Assembly: GCA_036480335.1 (NCBI GenBank)
Contig: JAZGGH010000080.1
Location: 9,121 to 73,120 of the forward strand
Origin: JAZGER01 sp036480335
GTDB taxonomy: Bacteria > Pseudomonadota > Gammaproteobacteria > DSM-19610
Reading direction: 5' to 3'
Length of the DNA: 64,000 nt
Positions 53,133-63,315 of the stretch are shown in pieces. Numbering within the stretch: position 1 is the stretch's first letter; every line of letters starts with the position of its first letter. The position numbers and the translations under genes were made by a program. A model generated the notes under the pieces. The model saw nothing but the letters and a program-made list of their open reading frames with translations, had not been told where the DNA came from and did no database searches.

Positions 53133-56100
53133 AAAATCATCTGTTCTGTATGTGGAAGACGAGCCTGAAATTCAGGCGCAAATCTCCGAGTATCTGAAAA
53201 GCCATTTTGCCCACGTCTTTCTGGCTGCAAACGCTACAGAAGCGCTAAAGATATACCATCAACAGAATCCTGATGTGTTGTTTCTCGACATTAATCTCCC
53301 TGACATGGACGGATTAATGTTAGCCAGAAAAATTCGACAGAAAAATGATGGCATAAAAATCATCATGCTCACAGCTCATACTGAAGAGGATAAATTGCTA
53401 CAGGCGATAGAACTGAATTTGACAAAATATCTGGTCAAACCCGTTGCACCTCAAGTGTTCAAGGAAACTCTGCGAATACTGGCCAGGGATTTGAAGAAAG
53501 AATCCAGGTCTCAATCTCCAGCAAGTGATATTCCAGCGTGGATAAACGTGGCAAAACTTCAAATGCCTCATTTAACAAACATATACCCAAGAAAAACACT
53601 GTTCAAATGCCTTGATTCTATGCGCAGCCTGGCCTGGATATCCGCTGCTGCAGGCAGTGGCAAAACAAGCCTGGTTAGTAGTTATCTATCGGCAAGAAAA
53701 AAACATTGCATCTGGTACCGTTTGGATGCTGACGATAACGATCCGGCCACATTTTTTCATTATCTGGCGCTCGCTGCAAAAAAAGAGGCACCACGGAGCA
53801 AGGATTTACCCTTATTAACAGCTGAATACCAGATGGGCATCACAACCTTTTCCCGGCGTTTTTTTGAGCGTCTATTTACTCAGATAAAGACACCCTGCAC
53901 GCTTGTCTTTGATAATTACGAATGCTTAACAAATGACTCTATTCTGCATACTATTTTGTGTGAAGCTGTGAATGCATTACCTGAAAAAGCATCCGTTCTG
54001 ATAACCAGTCGATATGCCCCTCCACCACCTTTTTCCAGACTTAAGGCAAGTCAAAATTATGGCCGTATTGATAATGACATGCTACAACTGAGCTTCAAAG
54101 AAACCAGTGAAATTGCTAAAATACACAGCAAACATGCATTAACAAAAGATCAGTTGCAAACAATTCATACGCTTAGCCAGGGCTGGATGGCCGGCATCGT
54201 CCTGTTGGCGAACACAAAAAACCTCCCGGCAGAACCTCGACAAACAGATGCTTCATTGCAGAATCTTTTTGATTATTTTACTGAAGAAGTTTCGCACAAT
54301 ATAGCATCAAAGAATCGCCACATACTCCAGAAAATCGCCATACTTCCAATTATATCGATAAGCAGCGCTATTGAACTGACCGGTCATTTAAATGCTGGGG
54401 ACATACTGGCAGCACTAGCGGAAGACAATTTCTTCACATATGAACAGGAAGAACAATCGACATATCACCTACATCCGCTGTTCAGGGTGTCCCTGCTAAA
54501 ACAGGCCGAGAAAGAATTGACCACGGATGAGTTTATAAACATAAAAGCAAAAGCCGCTTCTTTGCTGGAAAGCGATCAGCAAATTGAAGCAGCCTACGAT
54601 CTATATATTGAAATCGGTGAACTATCCGAGGCGGCTCGCCTGATATGCCAGCAAGCACCCGCACTGCTACAGCAAGGGCGCTTCAAAACCCTGCTTGGCT
54701 GGATTTCACGGTTACCGGATACGATGCTTACGCAGACACCCTGGGTTCTCTACTGGCAGGGCATCGGGCAACTGTTTCCTGACCCGATGGGTTCACGGCT
54801 GACGCTGGAGAAATCCTATATGTTATTTGAAAAACAACAGGAAACTCCTGGAGCGATACTGTCCTGTTGCGGCGCGATCATGACATACCCGATGGTGTGG
54901 GATGATTTTCATCAGATGGATCCCTGGCTTGAAAAGTTAGAGTCTTTACTTGATCCGTCACCGAACAATATTCCACCAGAGATAACGGCTCAAATCACCA
55001 ATGCAATGGTCTCTGGTTATTTATACCGACGCACAGGGCATGCGCAGTTACCGTTATGGGTAGAACGGAGCATTGCGATTTTGCCCAAAACACAAGATCC
55101 CTTTATTCGGGTTATGCTGCTACAGAACTGCTTTTTCATGCACATATGGCAAGGAGAATTTACCAAAGCCTCACTATTGCTGGAACAGTTTCGGCCCATC
55201 CTGACAGGCAAGAAATCCGGTGCATTCAGCCAGATCTGGTTCCATGCCATTGAGTGTTGCTATTACTGGAACTGTGCAGAAGCAGATCTGGCTATTGCCG
55301 AGGCAGAAAAAGCACTGCAATTATCTAGCAGTACCGGTGTGCATGTCATGGATGTACTGGCGCATTATCATCTCGGTATAGCGAATGCGATTCATGGTCG
55401 ACTGGAAGCTGCGCGAGAAAATCTAAAAAACCTTCGGCCGCTCATTATGGGCCAATTAATGAATGAAGCTGCCTGTTATCAGTTAGAAGCTAACATTGCA
55501 TGGCATGAAGGAAATTTGAACAAAGCGCGTGAGGCAATAGAGCTATCAGTGAGGCTGGCTGACCAAGCAGGCTTGAGTTTTCCGCATGCGTTGCAGCTGA
55601 CTGGTTTAGCGATTATCCAGTTTGAACAGGGCGATGAAAAAGAGGCGAGCAACACACTTGCAAAAGCTGAAGCAATAGCCAAATCAAATAAATTAAACTA
55701 CATCCTGTTTGAAACAGGTTTATTTAAAGCCTATTTCAAGCTGCAACAAGGGCAGTACGATAAAGCCATTAATGCACTGGAAATCGCTCTGAATATTGGC
55801 CGTAAAACAGACCGTGTCGCCACAAGCTGGTGGCAAGCAAAGATTATGAGCATGCTTTGCGGAGCTGCATTGCAGGCCAATATTCATCCCGACTATGTTC
55901 GAAAGATTATCCGCAAACGTAAATTGCTGCCAACCACTGAAAACTACACGCTTGAGCAATGGCCATGGCCAGTACGAATTTATACCCTCGGTGGATTACA
56001 CATAGAAATTGATGGTCAGGCCCTTACGCCTGGCAATAAATCTCCTTCTAAACCACTCGAACTCCTTGAAATCCTGATCTCCCTCGGTGCGAAAAATATT

Positions 56101-56673
56101 AAAACAACAAAACTTGCTGACATACTCTGGCCAGAGGCAGAAGGTGACGATGCCCTTGAATCCTTTAAAACAAATTTACGCCGCTTGCGCAAATTGTTGC
56201 AACATGATGAGGTACTGCCGTTGAAAGAAGGCAGGCTAAGCCTGAATCAGGATATCTGCTGGACTGATGCCCAGGCATTGCTGGAATTATCCAGTACGAC
56301 TGAAAATCCGGATAATATTATCCGCCTTTACACCGGGTCTTTTCTTGGCGATCAAGACACCCCCTGGGCCATGCATCTACGTGAACAATTGCGCAATAGT
56401 TTCCTTAAAGCCATTCAGTCACAGGGAAAATCACAGCAGTCAGAAGGCAACTGGCAGCAGGCAATAGACTTTTACGAAAAGGGCCTGGCCGTAGAAAGAT
56501 TCACCGAAGTTTTTTACCAGCAACTCATGATTTGCTATCAGCAGTGCAATCAACCAGCCGAAGCTTTACACGTGTATGACCGCTGCAAAACCATACTAGA
56601 GCAGGAATTTGGTATTTCTCCATCCCGGAAAATACAGGAACTTGCTAACACCATTAAGGCAATGCATAAATAA
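53116..56673 (+). CDS. Response regulator fused to MalT-like ATPase, TPRs and BTAD output
   Basis: The 1185-residue regulator has a receiver domain (about 1-125; E14-D15, phospho-acceptor D58 in LFLDINLPDMDG, LVKPVAP). A STAND-type ATPase follows (about 150-430) with Walker A SAAAGSGKTS (residues 176-185) and TLVFDNYE, then a winged-helix-like LVNTSR..-type sensor region and a long TPR-like helical repeat region (about 490-930). At the C-terminus lie a winged helix and bacterial transcriptional activator domain (about 952-1185; VRIYTLGGLHIEIDG, LWPEAEGDDALESFKTNLRRLRKLL, FYQQLMICYQQCNQPAEALHVYDRCKTIL). It probably turns on a target operon when phosphorylated and bound to ATP and a ligand. Confidence 0.88.
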   Translation: MLSILKKSSVLYVEDEPEIQAQISEYLKSHFAHVFLAANATEALKIYHQQNPDVLFLDINLPDMDGLMLARKIRQKNDGIKIIMLTAHTEEDKLLQAIELNLTKYLVKPVAPQVFKETLRILARDLKKESRSQSPASDIPAWINVAKLQMPHLTNIYPRKTLFKCLDSMRSLAWISAAAGSGKTSLVSSYLSARKKHCIWYRLDADDNDPATFFHYLALAAKKEAPRSKDLPLLTAEYQMGITTFSRRFFERLFTQIKTPCTLVFDNYECLTNDSILHTILCEAVNALPEKASVLITSRYAPPPPFSRLKASQNYGRIDNDMLQLSFKETSEIAKIHSKHALTKDQLQTIHTLSQGWMAGIVLLANTKNLPAEPRQTDASLQNLFDYFTEEVSHNIASKNRHILQKIAILPIISISSAIELTGHLNAGDILAALAEDNFFTYEQEEQSTYHLHPLFRVSLLKQAEKELTTDEFINIKAKAASLLESDQQIEAAYDLYIEIGELSEAARLICQQAPALLQQGRFKTLLGWISRLPDTMLTQTPWVLYWQGIGQLFPDPMGSRLTLEKSYMLFEKQQETPGAILSCCGAIMTYPMVWDDFHQMDPWLEKLESLLDPSPNNIPPEITAQITNAMVSGYLYRRTGHAQLPLWVERSIAILPKTQDPFIRVMLLQNCFFMHIWQGEFTKASLLLEQFRPILTGKKSGAFSQIWFHAIECCYYWNCAEADLAIAEAEKALQLSSSTGVHVMDVLAHYHLGIANAIHGRLEAARENLKNLRPLIMGQLMNEAACYQLEANIAWHEGNLNKAREAIELSVRLADQAGLSFPHALQLTGLAIIQFEQGDEKEASNTLAKAEAIAKSNKLNYILFETGLFKAYFKLQQGQYDKAINALEIALNIGRKTDRVATSWWQAKIMSMLCGAALQANIHPDYVRKIIRKRKLLPTTENYTLEQWPWPVRIYTLGGLHIEIDGQALTPGNKSPSKPLELLEILISLGAKNIKTTKLADILWPEAEGDDALESFKTNLRRLRKLLQHDEVLPLKEGRLSLNQDICWTDAQALLELSSTTENPDNIIRLYTGSFLGDQDTPWAMHLREQLRNSFLKAIQSQGKSQQSEGNWQQAIDFYEKGLAVERFTEVFYQQLMICYQQCNQPAEALHVYDRCKTILEQEFGISPSRKIQELANTIKAMHK

Positions 56674-56692
56674 CTTACCGGTTCTTTTCAAG

Positions 56693-56712
56693 CTGTCCCC
56701 TATCTGTCCCCT
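56693..56712 (+). repeat. 20-bp repeat, left copy (CTGTCCCCTATCTGTCCCCT)
   Basis: A 20-bp sequence with two internal CTGTCCCC units lies 20 bases after the regulator stop. A copy with one difference is at 63316-63335, in the same orientation, 45 bases after the large surface-protein gene. The pair brackets the surface-protein cluster. Confidence 0.6.
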
Positions 56713-56780
56713 CTTATCAAGTAGCATCCGTCTATCCATCAATTTCATTTGATTGTCGGAAACCGGAGAGCACCAAAACC

Positions 56781-56972
56781 ATGACCGGAATACAAAGTTT
56801 GCTTGTTCGTATATATGGATATTCTAATGAGAACAAACAGCCCTGGGGCATTGTGAAAGTGGTTGGCGAATCCGAAGAACACCATTTTCACAACCGGGGC
56901 GAATTGCTGGACAAGATACTGGAAATCACAACGGCCGGTGAAACAGACTTATTGGAAAAACAAGAGCAGTAA
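56781..56972 (+). CDS. Small hypothetical protein
   Basis: A 63-residue, acidic, soluble protein with no signal peptide or membrane helix (IYGYSNENKQPWGIVKVVGESEEHHFHNRGELLDKILEI). It may form a single small alpha/beta domain. A GGAG lies 10-12 bases upstream. It sits between the large regulator and the first PEP-CTERM gene. No family is recognised, and it might be a small adaptor or not a gene at all. Confidence 0.5.
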   Translation: MTGIQSLLVRIYGYSNENKQPWGIVKVVGESEEHHFHNRGELLDKILEITTAGETDLLEKQEQ

Positions 56973-57029
56973 AACACATCAACGAAAGGGAGTCTTCAAT
57001 GATCGGAATCAAAACAGGAGAAGAAAAAA

Positions 57030-57836
57030 ATGATTAAATCAATTAGTACTATCTGTGTATTTGTATTATCACTATCAACAGCATTGCCAGCTAATGCGTC
57101 GGTCTACAGTTTTTCCTATCAGGGAATGTTTTCAGTATTGAATCCAGGTGGTAATTCTATTGATAATGTTGTTGGTAGAGTCGATATTTCTGGTGCGCTT
57201 TCTTACGATGATATTGCTGGTGAAGGAACTTTTTCTGTCGCACCTTTTGTTATTACAAGTAGTGCTCTTCCAGTGGAGTCGACGCCAGCAACGATACTGG
57301 CTGTCGGTGATGGACAGGGAAACACGGGTGCTTTAATTCAATCAGATATAAATTTTACAATTAATAGCAGTGAAGTTTTAGTTTCCCTTGAATGGGATGC
57401 GACGGGTTTTTTTAATGCGCTTTCTGCAGGTTTACCCGTGCCTGGATTTCTAGGGCAGTTTGCTGAGCTACAGGGTGATGTACTAACAAAAGCAGAATTT
57501 ATTCTTCCTGATCCCTTTCCAACTCCATTTTCTCCACCGTCAGGCCTCAATATAACAACGGTGAATATCGGTAGTGTTGCACCAGCCTCAGATTTAATTA
57601 ATTTAAATGGTTTGGCTCCTGTCGGTCTCGCACCGTTTGCAACAACAATGCCTTTCGGCAATACATCTCCGATTACCACTGGACCATTCCAGGATTTTTA
57701 CTTCAATCTGGATATTACCGATATGACATTGGAATCGATTGGTGCTTCACCTGTTCCATTGCCTGCGACTGTCTGGTTATTGTTGTCAGGTCTTGGGGTT
57801 CTAGGCTGTTGCCACCACCGGAATATTGCCAGCTAA
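57030..57836 (+). CDS. PEP-CTERM-type surface protein 1
   Basis: The 268-residue protein has a signal peptide (about 1-24, ending ANA). The body is beta-rich and low in charged residues. The C-terminal sorting signal is SPVPLPATVWLLLSGLGVLG followed by a short tail with histidines and an arginine. The VPLPA-hydrophobic-basic tripartite end is the PEP-CTERM variant recognised by exosortases and linked to extracellular polysaccharide. The tail is weakly basic (CCHHRN), which is unusual. AGGAGAAG precedes the start. No exosortase is in the window. Confidence 0.8.
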   Translation: MIKSISTICVFVLSLSTALPANASVYSFSYQGMFSVLNPGGNSIDNVVGRVDISGALSYDDIAGEGTFSVAPFVITSSALPVESTPATILAVGDGQGNTGALIQSDINFTINSSEVLVSLEWDATGFFNALSAGLPVPGFLGQFAELQGDVLTKAEFILPDPFPTPFSPPSGLNITTVNIGSVAPASDLINLNGLAPVGLAPFATTMPFGNTSPITTGPFQDFYFNLDITDMTLESIGASPVPLPATVWLLLSGLGVLGCCHHRNIAS

Positions 57837-57859
57837 TTCTTTCATTCAAGGAGCACATC

Positions 57860-58432
57860 ATGTTAATCAATAAAAACACACTCACAGCGATTCCATTCAT
57901 CACCTTGTTGGGTTTGTCAGGTTTTTCCGCTTCCAGTCAGGCGATCAGTATTTCATACGATCTGATTGCGAACGGTGGCAATGATTACCGTTATGAATAC
58001 ACCGTCACCAACGATGGTTCTCTGGGGGCCGGTATCGCAGTGGGGTTATTTGATATCAGCTTTGATACCAATCTGTATCAGGAAACCTCTCTGTCGATCA
58101 GCAGTCCAGGGGCTATCACTGCTAGCTGGGATGAAGCAATACTGGCATCAGGGCCGAGCATACCTGCTGTTTACGATGCTTTTTCATCATCCGCTGGCAT
58201 TAGCGATGGAGCAAGTAGCAGCAGTTTTACCGTCGCTTTCACGTGGACAGGTGGCGTGCAGGGGCCTGGTAGCCAGACCTTTGAAATTTTTGACCCCGTC
58301 AACTTCACTTTACTCGAAACTGGTACAACTATCTCTGCAGTCCCCGCTCCGGGGGCACTGCTATTACTGGCTTCCGGTCTGATCGGCTTCAGTCGATTTT
58401 ACAGGCAGGGTAATGGAGGACACAACACGTGA
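57860..58432 (+). CDS. PEP-CTERM-type surface protein 2
   Basis: The 190-residue protein has a signal peptide (about 1-30), a small beta-sandwich-like body (SYDLIANGGNDYRYEYTVTNDGSLG) and the C-terminal signal AVPAPGALLLLASGLIGFSRFYRQG (VPAPG, helix, basic end). The start is ATG 57860 after AAGGAG; the frame is open upstream only into the previous gene's end. Its stop overlaps the GTG start of the next gene by 4 bases (GTGA). The YEYTVTNDGS segment resembles the YEYTYS/T segment of the two BspA-type proteins that follow. Confidence 0.8.
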   Translation: MLINKNTLTAIPFITLLGLSGFSASSQAISISYDLIANGGNDYRYEYTVTNDGSLGAGIAVGLFDISFDTNLYQETSLSISSPGAITASWDEAILASGPSIPAVYDAFSSSAGISDGASSSSFTVAFTWTGGVQGPGSQTFEIFDPVNFTLLETGTTISAVPAPGALLLLASGLIGFSRFYRQGNGGHNT

Positions 58433-59949
58433 ACCGTGCAATTAAAATGCTCAGCAGCTTGCTTCTGGCAGGCAGTTCACTGAACGTCAATGCAGTTCCA
58501 TTATCGGACACCAGCCTGAATATAGACAATTACAGACTAACCAATATACAGCGAATCAGCCGCTTTGAATATGAATACACCTATTCAGCCGATGCCATCA
58601 ACACAGGCGCAGCGCTTGGCAATGTGACTGCAACGCTGGGCAGTAACTCTAACGCAATGACAGTCACTGAAGGATCACTGAGTTTTGGAAACATTGCTGA
58701 CAATACCACCCAGAGTAGTAATGATACCTTTAGTGTACGGCATAATCGGCGTGTCGGAACGTTTGATACGAGTGCATTTTTATGGGACGTAAGCATTTCG
58801 CCAAACCTTGATCCGACGGCATTTATCTTGAAGATAAAAACGGATAACATTACGGTTTCACCTTTCAATCCAAACCCACCAAGTGACTCGGAATTCACCA
58901 TACCCGTGAGCGGTGGCATATTTCTTAACTATGACTATACCGTTGATTGTGACAGTGACGGAATTTCTGAAGCAAGCAATGTAACTGACAGCTATACCTG
59001 CCAATACAATGCGCCAGGTATATATACAGTCAGTATTACTGGCACTTTCCCAAAAATTGTATTCAATCGTTCTACCGAGGCCAAAAAATTAATATCCATC
59101 GAGCAATGGGGTTCACAAGAATGGGATGATATGGAGCTTTCGTTTGCTGGTTGTATCAATATGATTTACAACGCAACCGATAAACCAAATCTCTCACGTG
59201 TCACGCGCTTGAATGCAATGTTCTGGGGCGCAGAAGTATTCAATGGAAATATAGATAATTGGGATGTCAGTAATGTACAGGACATGACGCTCCTTTTTGC
59301 GGGCGCAAAATTATTTAACCAGACTATCAGTTCATGGAATGTCAGTCGAGTTAGATCGATGGAATTTATGTTTTCTGGAGCTACTGATTTCGATAAAGAC
59401 CTTGGTAACTGGGACACAGGCAATGTAACCAATATGAAAGACATGTTTGAAGGAGCCATCAACTTTAATCAGAATATCAGCCAATGGAACACAGGCAATG
59501 TCACAACAATGTTCAGAATGTTTCAGGACGCAGCTTCTTTCAATCAGGATATTAGTCAGTGGGATGTCAGTAAGGTAACGAACATGGCTTACATGTTTGC
59601 ACGTCAATTCAAGTCTTCGCCATTCAATCAAAGCCTTACCACATGGGATGTTAGCTCTGTAACGGATATGCAAGGAATGTTCAGACTGAGCAACTTTAAT
59701 TCTGCGATTGACAACTGGGATGTCAGTTCTGTTACCGATATGTCACGGATGTTTGAACAAAACTTCAGCTTCAACCAGGGTATTTCCAGCTGGAATGTCA
59801 GTGCCGTTACGTCCATGGAACGCATGTTTACCAGGGCTGTAAACTTTACCGACCACGATCTGAGTACCTGGGATGTTAGAAACGTAGCTTTGCACGATTT
59901 CTTTCTTGCTGGTGCAGGATCGGGAAATATTGCACCGCAATGGCCATAA
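58429..59949 (+). CDS. BspA-type (DUF285) repeat surface protein
   Basis: The 506-residue protein starts at a GTG coupled to the previous stop and has a signal peptide (about 1-25). An N-terminal domain (about 25-125; FEYEYTYS, SNDTFSVRHNRR) is shared with the next gene. A PKD-like section (DCDSDGISEASNVTDSYTCQY) follows. About eight 24-25-residue DUF285 repeats (pattern FNQxISxWDVSxVTxMxxMF; about 250-490) fill the rest. Such repeats occur in surface proteins of many bacteria, sometimes in adhesion. There is no PEP-CTERM or other C-terminal anchor. Confidence 0.85.
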   Translation: MNRAIKMLSSLLLAGSSLNVNAVPLSDTSLNIDNYRLTNIQRISRFEYEYTYSADAINTGAALGNVTATLGSNSNAMTVTEGSLSFGNIADNTTQSSNDTFSVRHNRRVGTFDTSAFLWDVSISPNLDPTAFILKIKTDNITVSPFNPNPPSDSEFTIPVSGGIFLNYDYTVDCDSDGISEASNVTDSYTCQYNAPGIYTVSITGTFPKIVFNRSTEAKKLISIEQWGSQEWDDMELSFAGCINMIYNATDKPNLSRVTRLNAMFWGAEVFNGNIDNWDVSNVQDMTLLFAGAKLFNQTISSWNVSRVRSMEFMFSGATDFDKDLGNWDTGNVTNMKDMFEGAINFNQNISQWNTGNVTTMFRMFQDAASFNQDISQWDVSKVTNMAYMFARQFKSSPFNQSLTTWDVSSVTDMQGMFRLSNFNSAIDNWDVSSVTDMSRMFEQNFSFNQGISSWNVSAVTSMERMFTRAVNFTDHDLSTWDVRNVALHDFFLAGAGSGNIAPQWP

Positions 59950-59968
59950 ACACACTGGAGAATAGATA

Positions 59969-62900
59969 ATGATTGCCTTGAAAACTCGATTATTAAGACT
60001 GTTCGGATGTGCCCTGAGCACAGCAAGTATTTCATTCCATGTCAATGCAATACCTCTGTCAGAAACAACCCTGACGATTGACAACTACACACTGATCAAT
60101 ACACAACGGATCAACCGGTTTGAGTATGAATACACCTATACTGCGGATATAACAAACGCAGGTATAAGTCTTGCCAATGTTTCAGCCACACTCACCAGCA
60201 ATTCTACAGTCATTAGCGTGGTTGATCGCTCACTAAGTTTTGGAAACGTTGTCAAAGCCACCAAAAAAAGCAGCAATGATAGCTTTACCGTACGCCATAA
60301 TCGGCGCAGTGGTATTTTAAATACGGATGTATTTGTCTGGAATGTGAAATTTGCCAACAACCCTCGCATAGTAAACCGTATTGACATGGATGGAAACTCA
60401 GTCGAAATCCCTGTAATACCTGGTGATCTTCTTGCGGCTGTTCTGCTAGGTGTCAAAACAGGACAGTGGACAGAAACCACAGGAATTATTGCTGCATTTG
60501 ATGGGATTTCAGGACGAAACCCGACAACCCCTGGGCTCGCAATCAAAGATGTCAACAAGGCCGGTCTCACGGGGCTTCTCCGTCACACATCTGATTTGCT
60601 GTCAAGCCAGACACTGACTGCCAAAGAAACTGCGGAACTTGAAGCCGCAATGATCTTTTTTATGCCAAACCAGGTAATGCTTGATCAGATCAGTAAACCC
60701 TCCAGCCGATCATTCAATCAAGGTAATTTACAGTCTGGCAACAATGCTGTCATGATCAGTTCTGAATCAAATTTATCTGATTCTGAGAATCCTGTATCCA
60801 GTAAAGCACTTGCTACACAGGCTGGAATTAACACTTCCGAGTGTGCCATTTTTGGAATTGATGAAAGTAAAATAGGTGCCGATGGGAAGTGTTTCATCTA
60901 TGATAAGATTATATCAGGTGGCCACACGCTTAAGGTATTTTATCCGAATTCATGGAAAGACAGTTCGAATGATATCGCACGCGTTGATCTCACGCTTGCT
61001 GCAATGATAAAGAGCAATGAAATATTTGCATCCATGGCTACAATCGGGGATATTAATCTTGTATTCAGCTTACTCTCCAGTGGGACAACGCTCGCTTCTC
61101 AATCGTACTTTGACCTACAGAAACCCTGCCCCCTGACTGTTTATCCTGCAGCATCGTTCAACACAAAAGATGAGGTCTATCAACAGACAATCGCCCATGA
61201 AGTCTTTCACTGTGTACAAGACCGCTCTTTTATCACTAGCCCATACGGAAGGCACGGCTGGTGGCTGGAAGGATCAGCTGAATATTTCAGTAATGTCGTT
61301 TATCCATTTGCAGATGACGAACATAGAACAATAGAACACTTTGACATCAGATCGTCGGAAGAAGATCTGACAGCAATGTCATATGAAAATACGGTATTTT
61401 TTCAATACTATGCCAATCGTCGGGGAAACGCTGGCACTATCAAGTTATTAGAAACCGTGTCAAATGCTGGAGGAACACTGGAATCAATAGCATCAGTTAC
61501 TGGCACTAAACTCTGGCAGGATTTCGTCATCGCTTTTATGGCCGAAGCAATTCTTGACTCAGGTACCGGAAAATTGGCAGCCGGTAGATACACTACAAAC
61601 GACGAATTCATTAAAATCCAGCAATCCATAATCATTGAATTTGGCACAGACCCCATGATTGCCACACGTTACGCAATTCAATACAAAGAAATTAGACGGT
61701 ATACACAAAACCCTGAATCTGAGCAGGGATTGCCACTGCACAGTTTTAGTAAAGGGAAGAACCGTCGCAATGAAAATTCATGGTCCCTGTTACCTATTGA
61801 TCTTCGAACCGGCTGCGTCGATCATGAAAATTATCTTCTAGTCACCACCACAGTTGACGAACCAGGAACATTTACAATAGATGTAACAAAAACAGAAGAA
61901 GCAACCTGCGACGCCTGTATGCTGGGTGCCTGGGAACTTGATCTTAATACATTTAAAGACTATATAAATGGTAGCTTTTCGGCTAATGGCGTGACCGGGC
62001 CAATAACCAATATTCGGGGAAGTTATCAATTCGACTTTAATGAAGGTGGTGCATTCAGTTCTTTTCGCCAACCTATTATTGTCACTGTCTCTCAAGACGG
62101 TTTCAGCTTACCTTTTGAAATAGTCGGTGAAGAAACTGGAAATTACTTTGCCGATAGTGAAGATATCACAGTTTCTAATCTGGTTGGAAACGCCTCAGCC
62201 GGAGCTGCTGGAGGCCCATTGATCGGCGGTCCGCCAACTTTTTTTTCAGGTGCTACCAGCCCATATTTCTGTAAAGGTGATTCGTTGTTGATTTTCAATC
62301 AGACCTATGCCCCCCTTGAACTTGATCGAATTAACAAGCTACCAGTTCCGGACAGCGTTGAGGTTCTAGAAGGCACACGTCCAGTTGTCGATATTGATAC
62401 AGATGGGGATGGCATAGGTAACCAGCGTGACCTTGACGATGATGGCGATGGATTTAGCGATATTGATGAAATAAACGCTTTAACTAACCCTTTAGATCCT
62501 GATTCTGTACCAACGGTCTCTCCCCCGGCCCATGCAGCATTTAAGATAAAAATAAAAAGCAACAATAACCCTGGAGATACGCCAGAGTTTTATATTAATG
62601 CCATCAATAATCAAAACTATAGCTATCACGTTGATTGCAATAATGATGGCGTTAATGAAGCAACTGCACAAACATCAGGCTACCTTTGTCAATATCAAAG
62701 TGAAGGTGAATATATCGTTAGTATTACGGGAATATTCCCACAATTCTCAATGCATTCAGATCGTTTTATTAGAAACCATGAAAAATTACTGGCAATCGAA
62801 CAATGGGGTACGGGTGAATGGTTGTCGTTTGCTTTCTCTTTTTCGGGGGCAATTAACCTGACGCTAATAAATGCTCAAGATACACCGAATTTATCAAAAG

Positions 62901-63271
62901 CATTATCATTGCAACATATGTTTTCGGAAGCGAATCAATTTAATAGTGATATTAACAATTGGGGCGTCAGCACAGTTACTGATATGCGATCAATGTTTTC
63001 CCAGGCAAATTCATTTGATCAAAACTTAGGCAATTGGGATATTCGCAATGTTACCAGGATGTCCAGCATGTTTGATGGTGTACATTTATCCGTTGAAAAC
63101 TACAACAACCTGTTGTTGGGTTGGAGCCAACTTCCAGAAATTAAAGCCGATGTCATATTTGATGGCGGGAATAGTCAATATAGCGGACAGGCTGTAATTA
63201 ATGCCAGAAATTTCCTTTCTACTGATAATAATGGTCCTCACTGGAAAATTCAGGATGGCGGATTGCAATAA
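59969..63271 (+). CDS. BspA-type surface protein with inserted metallopeptidase module
   Basis: The 1100-residue protein is built from the same N-terminal domain as the previous gene (about 25-130; FEYEYTYTAD, SNDSFTVRHNRR) and the same PKD-like plus DUF285 end (about 850-1040). About 700 residues of different sequence are inserted. The insert contains AHEVFHC (His410, Glu411, His414) and, 20 residues after the second His, WWLEGSAEYF (Glu434), the pattern of gluzincin zinc proteases. It also has a calcium-binding DTDGDGIGNQRDLDDDGDG segment (about 811-830). Only three or four DUF285 repeats remain. It is probably exported and acts outside the cell; the substrate is unknown. Confidence 0.82.
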   Translation: MIALKTRLLRLFGCALSTASISFHVNAIPLSETTLTIDNYTLINTQRINRFEYEYTYTADITNAGISLANVSATLTSNSTVISVVDRSLSFGNVVKATKKSSNDSFTVRHNRRSGILNTDVFVWNVKFANNPRIVNRIDMDGNSVEIPVIPGDLLAAVLLGVKTGQWTETTGIIAAFDGISGRNPTTPGLAIKDVNKAGLTGLLRHTSDLLSSQTLTAKETAELEAAMIFFMPNQVMLDQISKPSSRSFNQGNLQSGNNAVMISSESNLSDSENPVSSKALATQAGINTSECAIFGIDESKIGADGKCFIYDKIISGGHTLKVFYPNSWKDSSNDIARVDLTLAAMIKSNEIFASMATIGDINLVFSLLSSGTTLASQSYFDLQKPCPLTVYPAASFNTKDEVYQQTIAHEVFHCVQDRSFITSPYGRHGWWLEGSAEYFSNVVYPFADDEHRTIEHFDIRSSEEDLTAMSYENTVFFQYYANRRGNAGTIKLLETVSNAGGTLESIASVTGTKLWQDFVIAFMAEAILDSGTGKLAAGRYTTNDEFIKIQQSIIIEFGTDPMIATRYAIQYKEIRRYTQNPESEQGLPLHSFSKGKNRRNENSWSLLPIDLRTGCVDHENYLLVTTTVDEPGTFTIDVTKTEEATCDACMLGAWELDLNTFKDYINGSFSANGVTGPITNIRGSYQFDFNEGGAFSSFRQPIIVTVSQDGFSLPFEIVGEETGNYFADSEDITVSNLVGNASAGAAGGPLIGGPPTFFSGATSPYFCKGDSLLIFNQTYAPLELDRINKLPVPDSVEVLEGTRPVVDIDTDGDGIGNQRDLDDDGDGFSDIDEINALTNPLDPDSVPTVSPPAHAAFKIKIKSNNNPGDTPEFYINAINNQNYSYHVDCNNDGVNEATAQTSGYLCQYQSEGEYIVSITGIFPQFSMHSDRFIRNHEKLLAIEQWGTGEWLSFAFSFSGAINLTLINAQDTPNLSKALSLQHMFSEANQFNSDINNWGVSTVTDMRSMFSQANSFDQNLGNWDIRNVTRMSSMFDGVHLSVENYNNLLLGWSQLPEIKADVIFDGGNSQYSGQAVINARNFLSTDNNGPHWKIQDGGLQ

Positions 63272-63315
63272 ACACAGGGGGTGTCCCATGGTCTGCATGG
63301 AAATTAATCCTGACA

